Below are positions 27,401 to 34,909 of a stretch of 64,000 nucleotides of DNA, piece by piece. How positions within the stretch are numbered: the first letter of the stretch is position 1; each line of letters opens with the position of its first letter. Origin of the DNA: Pirellula sp. (GTDB lineage: Bacteria > Planctomycetota > Planctomycetia > Pirellulales > PNKZ01); contig PNKZ01000015.1 of the NCBI GenBank assembly GCA_013822735.1, positions 79,065 to 143,064 of the forward strand. The letters are read 5' to 3'. The notes beneath the pieces were generated by a model. That model saw only the letters and a program-made list of their open reading frames with translations, searched no databases and was not told where the DNA came from. The position numbers and the translations under genes were made by a program.

Positions 27401-29550
27401 GCGACCTGCACTTGAGCGCCCCCGTTTCGGTCGTGCCCGGCGTTATGAATCTGCATCTCATGACCGGCGGAGGAGTCTCCGGCGCAGGCGCCATCACGGC
27501 GACGAATCTCGCCGTCGAAGCGTTCGGCGACGTCCGTCTCGACAACGCCAACGACGTCGTTCTGCTCGCCATTCACACCGGCGTCGGCAACGACATTTCC
27601 TATCGCGACACGAACGATTTCAGGCTCGACGACGTCGACGGCGTCGGCGGCATCGAAGCTCCGACGGGCAACGTCACTCTCGAAACTCCCACGTTGATGA
27701 CGCAAGGATTCTTCGGCAGCATCGTCGCCGGCGGACTGCAACTGCTTGGCGGCTCGGCCCAACTCGGCCTCATGACGAACGACGTCGACATCCTATCCGC
27801 CGATCTCGATGGCGCGCTGAACTTTGGCGACACTGACGATCTCGAAGTCGGTACGGTGCAAACGTTCGGCCCCGCGACCTCCGGTATTACGACGACGAAC
27901 GACGCCGTTTACCTCGCGTCCGGTCAAAACCTCTCCTTAAACGATTCCATCGTAGTCGGAGCGGCGCAGGTCAACCTGCGGTCCGATTTCGGCGCGATCG
28001 ACAGCATCGGCGCGGCGTCGGTAAAGATCGAAGCCTCAATCCTTGGCTTATGGGCCGCTCAGGGAATCGGCGTCACGCAGGCCCTGAAGACCGACGTCGC
28101 GACGCTCGCTGCCTCGAACGCTCTCTTTTCTCCGCCGAAGACGAGCGGAATCCGCATCGACGATGTCTCCGGCGGACTGCTCACCCTGGGCACGGTCACC
28201 GATCCTGTACTCGGTCCGTTCTTCGACACGAGCGGGCTATTTAATCTCGGCCTGGGGGGCACCGTGCTTACCCATGTCGGCGAACTCATTGTCAATCAAC
28301 TCGTCTACGACGCCGGCGGCGGCATCACCCTCTCGACCACGGCCAACGGCGGCAACGACGATAATCTCATCGTCAACGCTCCTGTTATCCTCGGGTCGGA
28401 CGGAAACGGCGACATCACGTTCACAGCCGGAACGGATCTGCTCGTCAACAACACGGGCGTTTTTGACGACGTGCGCAACTTCGGCGCCGGCAGCATCGTC
28501 GGCGCCGCCGGTCGCGACGTCGTACTCGGCCCCGACGTTCGCATTCGTAGCCTCACCGGCGCCATCGTCGGCATTCCGCCGCTCTTGGAGAACGTCTCGG
28601 CGCCGCAAATCGCCAACACGGGCGACGGCTCGGTGACGTTCGACTTCGGCCGGAACGACGAGTTTCACTTCACGGTCGTCGTCGACTGGGCCGACGGCGT
28701 CGTCGACACGATCGAATTGAACCAACCCGCTCGCGCGACGGCGACCGCCTTCCATACCTACACGGGCAATCCCAATACGGTCGACCCCGCAGCACCGATC
28801 CCGGTCACGCTTGTCCTGCGAAGTGATGCGCTGATTCGCTTTACGGGCTACGAAACTACAACGTCGCAAATCCTGCTCACGTTTCCGGGCGACGGTGTGA
28901 AGAACGTGCGAATTGACACGACCATAAAGGTGCGGCATCTCACGGCCGAACCGCCCCAACGTATCACCGCTACGTCGCAACAATCCGCGCCGGTGCAGAT
29001 CCAATCCAACGTCTACAACTCCGGCGGTGCCGCGCTGCAATCTTCGGAGACCGCGGCCCGCGTTGTGATCCTCCGCGAAGTGCTTCCCGACGGCCGAGAA
29101 GGGAGCGCCGTGCGATTCCCGCAAACGGCGCTCGACGACCTCCCCGCGCTCTTTAAAAAGCTTCGCAACGGCCGCTACCGCGTTTATCTCTTCGAACCGG
29201 AGACGCAGACGTTGCGCACCGTGCTCGAGGTCGACGTGCGCGAAGGGAAACCCGCCGTGCCGGCTGCCGGCGGCGACACGGAAGCCGACCCTGCCGACGG
29301 CGCATATGTCTCGCCCCCCGCAGGCGACGACTTTGACTCCGACCCGCCGGGAGGATCACAGTCCGCGGACGCGGCGCAGCAGTCGACTTCGCACGCCGCC
29401 GCCCTTTCCGCAGCAACCGCGGGCATCGGCCTTGCATTGGCCGCGAGCGACGAATCGTGGAGCCGCCGCGTCGATGCGGCGCTCTCGCAGTTTCGCAAGT
29501 TCTCGCGCCTCCGCCCGCTGCCGACTCCGCGCCGTAAACTTCCCCGCTAA
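18421..29550 (+). CDS. Giant surface protein, LEPR-XLL-like N-terminus, cadherin, LamG and beta-helix repeats
   Basis: The 3709-residue protein has a very basic N-terminus without a classical signal peptide, ending in RRLEERRVLSVD (residues 35-46), close to the LEPR-XLL motif that marks large planctomycete exported proteins. In order: a cadherin-like domain (about 45-145, with LLDFETHPTWELTVEAH); two copies of a module containing DFVIYES and a FDLA-x-FG strand (about 410-620 and 820-1010); CBM9-like strand IDGTEWDQVPVAF (about 1415); three LamG/concanavalin-type domains (about 1430-2185); the remaining CBM9-like part (ARGRFSWDANYVYGLIE); three units of about 150 residues of filamentous beta-helix type (about 2440-2900) with further similar strands to 3380; a PKD-like domain (about 3390-3480). 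It is probably an adhesin or cell-wall component. The ATG at 18421 has no clear ribosome binding site. The kinase gene follows after 18 bp. Confidence 0.93.
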   Translation: MRQTLVTWLSGLIRPTPSRAARRRRRSLTPSLQIRRLEERRVLSVDVVDGQSLTIAENSKADTVVGTVAAANDPPAEPLTYSITAGNDSNAFLINPVSGEIRVADGSLLDFETHPTWELTVEAHANGDPTQRDSSVVTISLTDVSGPATANFTGNATLGASGNQLTLTSGGATLWTAGREDVTSLTILGSSAADHLVIDFTGGNPIPAGGIHYDGLDQPGGTVDSLELVGTFDHADYRYDDGHNGGIVVTQGVATGAIEYRNLEPLVNTGSAANIVFTLGAAADHVVLEEVTPGTLRLRSTDAVPTFETTTFTAPTTSLTLRTGDGNDTITVSPLTGSFSLTIDGEGDSNTLIVDQADAAVAAPTFTFAGFEFLQTASPDHAEALSGALDGGRGVVVTSPTGSLLSITGFPESTAGFDPALSLGRLLNPAIVAGTLGVNLPSSNVGTAVRSGVVVSWTGGQTLSDQAGDDFVIYESSSSTDGPDAAMVQVHIAGAGGGWTKWRYETADSRAPYGGVGTAGAFATAFDLADFGLTAGQSIDQIRYVNMTAADRMEGPGYERVTGDGVLVASGFVIPDDNGLTSNVLPDPGSFASFAYFGNATFDPDPLYFGALHPLATSGNSHNSDVIAVTTSTISTTRNGTAAPLINYSSISELDVNTRGGVDSVTIDVAAGLPATIRVDGGSPTSQDSLMVRGTTGAQSFALSGDAITTSATTIRVAGIESTTIDISMAGSGDTVAVDRSFALSGNAPKLQIVGGGTTDNDQLSVDTEYPTSSPAAAQNFTFGGVKFNQSSTPNQLSELGIGTLDGGYGAVITTRPLNSGSTPTFVPSPDVVTDVFNPSLSLGALWDHASATTPRYVSLPDGSNNGTGARGGIAISWDKGRSLTNVAGADFVIYESGDAGADAFMVQVHDADTGVWSQWVYHKASAPTAGVYATSFDLAADFGVAGSVDAIRIANLTAADRVVNASGEGTVVVGGGPGTFAPLDSTNTPFGAGGFDPDLLYFGVVPSLGNVTSRNDVVNVDANSVDVDGFMAVNYAGLKGLTVDTGGGADSIRATPSTDTAYTIQGDTPGISVNPGDRLVLDLSGVTAPVFTSTGIGAGTLASGNRAGISVTGIDSLGATAQMNVVVSEAANSVAGNTDAFNVSRNGASDEISVNGQLVLRVDREAVANLRVSGSDAADDQLTIDYSGGTPVPAGNITFAAGSGGTDLLRTTGGTVTTVTQTYANLTDGNTAIDADLVNYTGLESITDDLTATNRNFVYLATNNAINLGDDVSAAGRSQIVGDHGATTRFQNPTSALSLDAGPGDDVITLARLDTAFSASVTIRGGAGNDDIALDDNGRATVGGTVDWIKFPLAIDGGGQDEDRLTIDDTGSTRDKTYSVSNVQIGGAGVPAGAAVAVPGVVPNVNGTIDGTEWDQVPVAFDSGARPASGSQSILHFNFAANGGNTTADSTGNNNTGVLVEPPGPQFRVSQGRFGGALDFDGVDDFAWFQDAAFDVGARGTLSFWVQMDNVSGRNQFFEGPGNAGLEFQYRPDTGGQFYGRTTDIGGDAVIRAGGDASALGIWTNIQYVWDFSGLPGDTTAKMRIYVNGVESAYRAGTTPTDLTWAAVVNTVNGMMNVGRDPGDAARMFDGRMDDVAWFNSVLTAAERNAIRTVGVEVAQADTAGANASGRLNATAVAGGKLVAYWNLDDAPGTTNVAGDGGTSIVLHTTPPLAQFVAGGKFGGALDFDGLDSYATFQDPTFNVGERGTLSFWVQMDNVGRRNQFFEGPGNSGMEFQYRNSGNGQFYGRTQDNGDFVIRSGPDNGVAGVWTNIQYVWDFSGLPGDTSAKMRIYVNGVESSYLSNANPANSFTPQDLNWTAITNTVNGVMNVGRDPGDVTRAFDGRMDDIAWFNTVLTAAERNAIRAVGVEAAQGDTAGANASGRLNATAVAGGNLIAYWNLNDAPGTKIVPGDGGTSIVLKIGPQTEGAEFIAAGGPTLPSGGAPLNAVYFDGNKDFIRTSDSASLDFNKSQGSISFWVRPDQLTVDNSAANGYIALAEDSSQQIFVGISRQQDAGAAFGNADFFGRIVFSPFENTPASNQNIVVSNTRLTVGQWTQVTVTWDYATLSASIYINGALDSTVVNKTSNPAIWTQAAGNTGDWLFGADGKTQGHGLLGAMADIAVYGNTLRASEVQSLYQTGATDSGSFDLAGARGRFSWDANYVYGLIESYPAGPGTANGPFDNLELDLYINNGATLAARLDASVLVPVNNIAGSTVAPSGSDVQLYEFRIPISAINDGVKAFDPASGDFLRYHLRTIDGEVAGSGFDTRDTTLGWIVEPPITSDNLRRMDFAKSENFFGVGGRLNYTNFAHLTLNAGSGIDALTVVDSQIAPAATNPTRTFTLNTGGGADVVTIDSVDSAFRAAVSIDGEAGTDVVTINAPLALGSALSTGNLTVTAETIAMNAAVDTTAGTVGNVTFHVGGTLTIADTANITAGGDVLIDGTGATSTAGDITTFGDKITVATPATLTGDVTLTTSNGNVLFSGASPSVKGDYLLTIDAGNGDVTFNGAVGVHAAPTHLSGIDVTAGSLWFKSTVDVDDQGIDIDVTGTVRFDGAVTTTAGGTMTVTNGGILTINDAANLDLDGAFTQDGVGATDLFANITTTNDNIAFHAPLRLQDDVTFTTAGGDVGFQGATATINGTHQLNVNAFGGDVLFDGAIGAVAGGTRVGGILITSSGNVDFAAPASLASGGLDITASGAVNFNAAVDTTSGGTATIKNGGLLTIVDAADFTLDGAFAQTGVGQTSLAGDISTTNDAVSFNAGVTIATNAAGAVVIDTGTTGGNVTFNSTLDSTTAGIEDLRLNAIGHDVVFNGLVGGVKALGEITIDAARNLSINTGLTAVSLANAAGTGQTSFSGATHFTQDTSGTALTLNTPTIVSTASVTSDGGTFFITTDNLSIGAAFSVTSDGEINVVERTAGRDLELGGNTAGRLALDAAELAFITAKTLRIGDNLAGDLHLSAPVSVVPGVMNLHLMTGGGVSGAGAITATNLAVEAFGDVRLDNANDVVLLAIHTGVGNDISYRDTNDFRLDDVDGVGGIEAPTGNVTLETPTLMTQGFFGSIVAGGLQLLGGSAQLGLMTNDVDILSADLDGALNFGDTDDLEVGTVQTFGPATSGITTTNDAVYLASGQNLSLNDSIVVGAAQVNLRSDFGAIDSIGAASVKIEASILGLWAAQGIGVTQALKTDVATLAASNALFSPPKTSGIRIDDVSGGLLTLGTVTDPVLGPFFDTSGLFNLGLGGTVLTHVGELIVNQLVYDAGGGITLSTTANGGNDDNLIVNAPVILGSDGNGDITFTAGTDLLVNNTGVFDDVRNFGAGSIVGAAGRDVVLGPDVRIRSLTGAIVGIPPLLENVSAPQIANTGDGSVTFDFGRNDEFHFTVVVDWADGVVDTIELNQPARATATAFHTYTGNPNTVDPAAPIPVTLVLRSDALIRFTGYETTTSQILLTFPGDGVKNVRIDTTIKVRHLTAEPPQRITATSQQSAPVQIQSNVYNSGGAALQSSETAARVVILREVLPDGREGSAVRFPQTALDDLPALFKKLRNGRYRVYLFEPETQTLRTVLEVDVREGKPAVPAAGGDTEADPADGAYVSPPAGDDFDSDPPGGSQSADAAQQSTSHAAALSAATAGIGLALAASDESWSRRVDAALSQFRKFSRLRPLPTPRRKLPR
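22819..24288 (+). repeat. Tandem LamG-type duplication inside the giant gene
   Basis: Two units (22819-23529 and 23566-24288, offset 747 bp) are nearly identical at protein level, sharing FGGALDFDG, GTLSFWVQMDNV, NQFFEGPGN, WTNIQYVWDFSGLPGDT, AKMRIYVNGVES, NVGRDPGD and TAGANASGRLNATAVAGG. A third, diverged LamG unit follows to about 24975. The similarity implies a recent internal duplication. Confidence 0.85.
25747..27090 (+). repeat. Three ~450-bp beta-helix-coding repeats in the giant gene
   Basis: Corresponding starts at about 25747 (MNAAVDTTAG), 26191 (RFDGAVTTTAGG) and 26641 (NFNAAVDTTSGG) give periods of 444 and 450 bp. Each unit continues with G-x-L-T-I-x-D-A/T-A and a G-D-I/V-x-T-T-x-D block. 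The 150-residue unit reads as parallel beta-helix coils. Confidence 0.75.
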
Positions 29551-29568
29551 ACATCGCTTGAAAGCTCT

Positions 29569-32500
29569 ATGATCCTCTGTCCCGCTTGCAACCAAACTTC
29601 GACCGTCGCCGATCAAGCGACAGGCCGCTGCGCGCATTGCGGGGCCGCTCTACCCGTCGAAAAGCCCGGTACCGTGGCCGACGTGCGGATTGATCAAACG
29701 TGCGAGTTCGACTCCATCGACCCGGCTGTTGCCGCCGAGGCTCCTTTAGAACCCAAGTCCGGCACCGTTCACGAGGTCCACGGTCTGCAGACCGCCGAAT
29801 TCGACGCGGTATTTCTCGACGATGCCCCGAAATCGCCGCCGGTCGCGGCGCCGTCCGAAGCGCCGAGTGAACCGAAGTCCGGCACCGTGCACGAGGTACA
29901 CGGTTTGCAGACGGCCGAATTCGACGCCGTGTTTCTCGACGACGCCCCTTCGTCGCCACCATCCGCCGCCAAGACCGATGCGCCGCCGGAATCGAAACCC
30001 GGCACCGTGCATGACGTGCACGGATTGCAAACCGCTGAGTTCGGAACGCTCTTCGGAGAAGAAGGGGCCGACAGCTCGGCGTCGTCGAGCGGCACGCCGG
30101 CATCGTTACCTCCGCTGCCGCCTAAGCCCCCGTCGGTCGTCGGCCGCCGTACGGTCGACAACGCGAACATTGCACAGACTTACGATTCCGACGAAATCGG
30201 CTCGAGCCTCGTCGAACAACTTTCCATGGCCTGGGGCGGCGAGATCGAAGACGGGCCGAGCCCGCACGTCACGATCAAAGGAAAAGAAGTCACTCGCACG
30301 CGCAGCGATCAAACGCTCGTCATCAATTCCCGCGCCGTGCGCGATTCCGCCAAACCGCTGGCGCCCAATACGAAAACGCCGGCGACCTTGGCCGACTATG
30401 AGCTGTTGAGCCTGCTCGGCGAAGGAGGCATGGGCGTCGTCTACACGGCTCGCCAAGCCTCGATCGACCGGACCGTCGCGGTGAAGATGCTCAAGCCGGG
30501 GCACTCCAAAAACCGCGACCTGCAACAGAAGTTTCTCGCGGAAGCGGTCGTCACGGGCGATCTCGACCATCCGAACATCGTACCGATGTACGATCTCGGC
30601 AAGAACGAATCGGGCGACCTGTTCTATGCGATGAAGCGCGTGCAAGGCACCCCTTGGAACAAGGCGATTGCCGCCAAGTCGCAGTCGGAGAACGTCGAAA
30701 TTCTGCTAAAGGCGGCGGATGCCGTGGCCTTCGCGCACTCGCGCGGCGTGATCCACCGGGATCTGAAGCCGGAAAACATCATGCTAGGCGAGTTCGGCGA
30801 AGTGCTCGTTATGGATTGGGGACTCGCCTATTCGACTGCGGCATTCCGTAAGTCGGCAAGCATCACGCAGTCGTCGAGCATGGGAGGCAGCCCCGCCTAC
30901 ATGGCTCCGGAAATGGCGACCGGCCCTATCGATCGCGTGACCTTTTCGAGCGACATCTACCTCCTCGGCGCGATTCTCTACGAGATCCTTACCGGACGCC
31001 CGCCGCATTCCGGCGGTAACGTGACGAAATGCCTCATGGCGGCGGCGCGGAACGACATCGTGCCGACCGACAAAACCGGCGAGTTGGTCGATGTGGCTCG
31101 CCGCGCCATGGCCACGCATCCGATCGACCGCTATCGCACCGTCGCCGCGTTCCAGGCGGCGATTCGCGAGTGTCTCGCGCATTCCGAAAGCTTATCGCTC
31201 GCGCATCGCGCCGAACAAGAACTCGCCAAAGCCCGCGACATCGGCGACTATCAGAACTACTCGCGCGCGCTGTTCGGGTACGAAGAAGCCTACGCGCTTT
31301 GGAACGAGAACGAACGCGCCCAAATCGGCATTCGCACCGCCCGACTCGCCTATGCTTCGGCGGCGTACGAGAAGGGAGACTTCGAACTCGCCGCCGGCTT
31401 GCTCGACCGCACCCTTCCCGAACATGTGGCCCTCGGCGACCAAATTCGCAAAGGCCAGGAAGAGCGCGAAGCCCGCAAAGTACGCTTGCGCCGGGCTAAG
31501 CGATTCGTCGCCGGTCTCGCTGCCGCGGTGTTCGTCATCGCGGGCGTCGCCTATTTCGGCATTCGAGCACAGCGCGACCGCGCACGCGACGCCGAGCATC
31601 AAGCCCTCGTCGAGGCGGAAAATGCTCGCATCGCCGAAGGACGCGCGGTCGTCGAAGCGGCAAATGCGCGCACCGCCGAGGGTAAAGCCGTCGTCGAAGC
31701 TGAAAATGCGCGTAAGGCGGAGAGCCGCGCCGTCGTAGAAGCTGAAAATGCTCGTAAAGCCGAAAGCCGCGCGGTCGTCGAAGCTGAAAATGCTCGCACC
31801 GCCGAAGGCAAGGCCAACGTCGCCCGCGACGAAGCGGTAAAATCGAAAGCCGCCGAAGAGTACGCGGCTTACGGCGCTCGCATCGGGCTGGCGGCGGCCC
31901 GTATTGAAGAGAACGCTTTTGCCAGCGCAGCGGAGCTTCTCGAAACCTGCCCGCCGGAGCTGCGCGACTGGGAATGGGGACGGCTCAAGTATCTCTGCGA
32001 TCGCAGCAAACTTACGGTCAAGACTAACGCACCTCTTAACGGGGTCGCCGTCGATCCGCAAAAGAACCGCGCAGCCGTCGGCGGCTGGAACGGCACGCTC
32101 CGCACCGTTGCTCTGAACGACGGCAAGCTCTCCGCTCCGTTACCCTACACCGGTATGATCAACGCCGTTGCGTTCGGTCCACAAGGCGGAGTCCTGGCCG
32201 TCGGAGGCGCCGATCCCAAGGCGTTCGTTGCCATCTATGGTGATGCCGACGGTGACGGTGCAAAATCACGCGTATTTGCCGGCCATACAAAGCCGGTTCT
32301 CTCGCTCTCGTTCAACCGCGCCGGAGATCGCCTCGTCACCGGCTCGGCCGACGGCACGGCCCGGCTCTGGGATGTGGCTGCAGGCGCTGAACTGCGACTC
32401 CTCCGCGGTCACGCCTCGGGCGTGGAATCGGTCGCCTTCTCGCCTGACGAGCAAACGATCGTCACTGCGGGGGCCGACGGCACCGCCATCGTTTGGCCGC

Positions 32501-34812
32501 TCGCCGAGAACAATGCGGCGGATGCCGTCACCGAAGTGCGCGCGATGCTCGCCCATCGCGGTCCGGTGCATGCCGTGGCCTTTGCTCCGGACGGGCGCAC
32601 GGTCGCTTCCGCAGGCGCCGACGAACGCGTGCTCTTGTGGCAAGCTGCGGACGTTCGGCCGTATCGCCTAGCCGAAGTGTTCGCCGAGAATCCGCCCGCG
32701 CCGCCGACAGTACGCGAATTCGTCGGCCACCGCGGGCCGGTACTGTCCGTCGCCTTTTCGCCCGACGGCACGCGGCTCGCCAGTTGCGGCGTCGACAACG
32801 CGGTGCTGGTTTGGGACGTCGTCGCCGGTAAGTTGCTGAAAACCATGCGCGGCCATGCAGGACAAGTCCGCGCCGTCCGGTTCCTTGCCGACAACCGCTC
32901 CCTGGTCTCCGTCGGTTACGACGGCCTGCTCAAGCTCTGGGACGTCGATGAATACAACGAATCGGTCGCCGTACGCCCGAGCGTTATTTCCGGCCATGCC
33001 GACGCGGTGCTGTCCGCGGACTTTGCTCCCGATGAAAAATCGATCGTCACGGCGAGCCGCGATCGAACGGCGCGCATCACGGCCGTATCCGCCTCCGACG
33101 CCCAACCGATCGGCGCTTCGGAAGTGCTCGCCGAAGGACACGAGTACCTAACGTCGTCGGCCGCCGTCACCCCCGACGGCCTTACGCTCGTCACTGCCGC
33201 CGTCGACGGCACGACGCGTATTTGGGATCTCCGTTCCGGCGTAGAACGAGCCATCCTTTCCGGCACCGGCCGCGCTGCCGTGTTGGCAGTCTCCGCCGAC
33301 GGCCGCCTCGCGCTCACCGGCGACTCCGCCCGCGGCGCACAACTTTGGAACTTGGCTGATGGAGCGCTAGTTCGCACTCTCCCTTCCCATCGTACGGAAG
33401 TTTCGGCCGTGGCGATTTCCCCCGACGGCTCGATACTTTGCACGGCGGAAGGGAGCGGACGCGTCAACGCCTATCGCACTGCCGACGGTACCTCGCTCTG
33501 GAGCGAACTGCGTCACTCGCGACGCATTACCGGCTTACTTTTCACGTCCGACGGCAAGCAACTTCTCACGGCGTCGCTCGACAACACCGTGGGCCGCTTC
33601 CACGCCGCCGACGGCGCCGAACTCCGTCCGCTGATCTGGAAGCACCCCTCCGGCGTGACGTCGCTCGCCGCGATCGGCACGAAGCAAGCCGCCACGACAT
33701 GCGAAGACGGCCGTGTGCGGCTTTGGACGATCGCCTCCGGCGATGAGCCCTACACGCTGACGCTTCCGGCAGCCAAATATGCGTCGACTTGTTGCACGCC
33801 CGACGGGCGATATCTCGCCGCCGTCGATCCGCAGACACGCCAAGTGCGGCTCTACGATGTGCAAGAAAAGAAAGAGCTGAGTGACCCGGGCAAACAAGCC
33901 GCCGCGGATCGAATCGTCGCTCCGTGGCTCGACGGAGCGACGCAAGACGCACTGATCTGGTCGGCCGTGTTTACGCCCGACGGCGCAAGCCTAGTTACGG
34001 TCGGCGGCAATGAAGCGCTACTATGGGACCGCGCAACGGGAACGCGCCGCCAAACGTTTCGGCCGCACGGCGCGATCGCCGGCGTCGCATATTCCCCCGA
34101 CGGCCGCGAGGTCGCCACCGCCGGCTGGGACGGCGCCGTAAAAATCTGGGATGTCGCCGCCGGTCGCGCAGTGCGAAAATTGCAAGGAAATCACACCGGC
34201 GCCGTGAACAGTATCGCCTACTCGCGCGACGGCCGCCGCCTGCTTACGGCCGGCAACGACCGCACGGCCCGTCTCTGGGACGCCGCGACCGGCAAGGAGC
34301 TCGCTTCGTTCGCGGGACACGCGCAGCGCGTACTTCATGCATCGTTCGACTCCGACGGCAAACGCATCGTCACGGCGTCGGCCGACGGTACCGCGCGCAT
34401 TTGGGACGTTGCAACCGGCACGTCCTTGTATGAACTCGTCGGTCACGGACGCGCCGTGCTCTCGGCCGAGTTCTCGCGCGACGGCAAACACGTCGTCACA
34501 GCAGGAGCCGACGATACGGCTCGCGTGTGGACTACCGCCGACGGCAAACTTCTGGAGACGCTGACCGGTCACACGGCTCCGGTCACGTCGGCGTCGTTCT
34601 CGGTCGACGGGCGTCGAGTGGTCACCGGTTCTCGCGATTCCGGTGTGAAGCTTTGGGACGTGACCAACGCCAAAGAGCTCCTGTCGCTCAAGGGGCACAC
34701 GTCCGAAGTGAACGTTGTTCGCTTTTCCCCGTCCGGAAGCACGATCCTCTCGGCCGGAGCCGACGGTACGGCGATTCTCTGGCCGACGGCTCCCTGGGAA
34801 GCGGCGAAATAG
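29569..34812 (+). CDS. Membrane Ser/Thr protein kinase with WD40 propellers
   Basis: The 1747-residue protein starts with a zinc ribbon (Cys4, Cys7, Cys21, Cys24), followed by at least four copies of a 'GTVxxVxxxQTxEFD' motif up to about residue 215. The kinase domain (about 277-545) is intact: glycine loop G284-E-G-G-M-G, VAVK with Lys306, HRDLKPEN with Asp398, and D416-W-G in place of DFG, common in planctomycete kinases. GGSPAYMAPEM marks the activation segment end. A transmembrane helix lies at about 645-668, then an Ala/Glu/Arg heptad region (EAENARKAESRAVVEAENAR) and from about 824 to the end some 21 WD40 blades. This would be a cytosolic kinase with a propeller sensor outside. It starts 18 bp after the giant protein gene and may be cotranscribed. 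Confidence 0.95.
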   Translation: MILCPACNQTSTVADQATGRCAHCGAALPVEKPGTVADVRIDQTCEFDSIDPAVAAEAPLEPKSGTVHEVHGLQTAEFDAVFLDDAPKSPPVAAPSEAPSEPKSGTVHEVHGLQTAEFDAVFLDDAPSSPPSAAKTDAPPESKPGTVHDVHGLQTAEFGTLFGEEGADSSASSSGTPASLPPLPPKPPSVVGRRTVDNANIAQTYDSDEIGSSLVEQLSMAWGGEIEDGPSPHVTIKGKEVTRTRSDQTLVINSRAVRDSAKPLAPNTKTPATLADYELLSLLGEGGMGVVYTARQASIDRTVAVKMLKPGHSKNRDLQQKFLAEAVVTGDLDHPNIVPMYDLGKNESGDLFYAMKRVQGTPWNKAIAAKSQSENVEILLKAADAVAFAHSRGVIHRDLKPENIMLGEFGEVLVMDWGLAYSTAAFRKSASITQSSSMGGSPAYMAPEMATGPIDRVTFSSDIYLLGAILYEILTGRPPHSGGNVTKCLMAAARNDIVPTDKTGELVDVARRAMATHPIDRYRTVAAFQAAIRECLAHSESLSLAHRAEQELAKARDIGDYQNYSRALFGYEEAYALWNENERAQIGIRTARLAYASAAYEKGDFELAAGLLDRTLPEHVALGDQIRKGQEEREARKVRLRRAKRFVAGLAAAVFVIAGVAYFGIRAQRDRARDAEHQALVEAENARIAEGRAVVEAANARTAEGKAVVEAENARKAESRAVVEAENARKAESRAVVEAENARTAEGKANVARDEAVKSKAAEEYAAYGARIGLAAARIEENAFASAAELLETCPPELRDWEWGRLKYLCDRSKLTVKTNAPLNGVAVDPQKNRAAVGGWNGTLRTVALNDGKLSAPLPYTGMINAVAFGPQGGVLAVGGADPKAFVAIYGDADGDGAKSRVFAGHTKPVLSLSFNRAGDRLVTGSADGTARLWDVAAGAELRLLRGHASGVESVAFSPDEQTIVTAGADGTAIVWPLAENNAADAVTEVRAMLAHRGPVHAVAFAPDGRTVASAGADERVLLWQAADVRPYRLAEVFAENPPAPPTVREFVGHRGPVLSVAFSPDGTRLASCGVDNAVLVWDVVAGKLLKTMRGHAGQVRAVRFLADNRSLVSVGYDGLLKLWDVDEYNESVAVRPSVISGHADAVLSADFAPDEKSIVTASRDRTARITAVSASDAQPIGASEVLAEGHEYLTSSAAVTPDGLTLVTAAVDGTTRIWDLRSGVERAILSGTGRAAVLAVSADGRLALTGDSARGAQLWNLADGALVRTLPSHRTEVSAVAISPDGSILCTAEGSGRVNAYRTADGTSLWSELRHSRRITGLLFTSDGKQLLTASLDNTVGRFHAADGAELRPLIWKHPSGVTSLAAIGTKQAATTCEDGRVRLWTIASGDEPYTLTLPAAKYASTCCTPDGRYLAAVDPQTRQVRLYDVQEKKELSDPGKQAAADRIVAPWLDGATQDALIWSAVFTPDGASLVTVGGNEALLWDRATGTRRQTFRPHGAIAGVAYSPDGREVATAGWDGAVKIWDVAAGRAVRKLQGNHTGAVNSIAYSRDGRRLLTAGNDRTARLWDAATGKELASFAGHAQRVLHASFDSDGKRIVTASADGTARIWDVATGTSLYELVGHGRAVLSAEFSRDGKHVVTAGADDTARVWTTADGKLLETLTGHTAPVTSASFSVDGRRVVTGSRDSGVKLWDVTNAKELLSLKGHTSEVNVVRFSPSGSTILSAGADGTAILWPTAPWEAAK
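29650..30060 (+). repeat. Threonine-containing short repeats at the kinase N-terminus
   Basis: Copies of a unit of about 40 residues occur at 29668-29720 (diverged), 29758-29830, 29878-29950 and 29998-30060. The core is [S/P]GTVH[E/D]VHGLQTAEF; the second and third copies also share the following DAVFLDDAP. A looser version (RRTVDNANIAQTYDSDE) follows at about 30148. The invariant 'QT' and acidic follow-up look like phosphorylation sites. Confidence 0.7.
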
Positions 34813-34909
34813 CGTCTCCCCTTCGCTTCCAGGAACAACTGCCGGTTCCCGGTGTTCCATCCGGTGTGCGTTCGCGATTCCTGCCGCCGCACCCCTTCGG
34901 AGCACCTAC

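Noticed and set aside
30814-30822. DWG instead of DFG taken as sign of a pseudokinase
   Set aside because: Lys306, Asp398, Asn403 and Asp416 are all present; DWG is common in planctomycete kinases.
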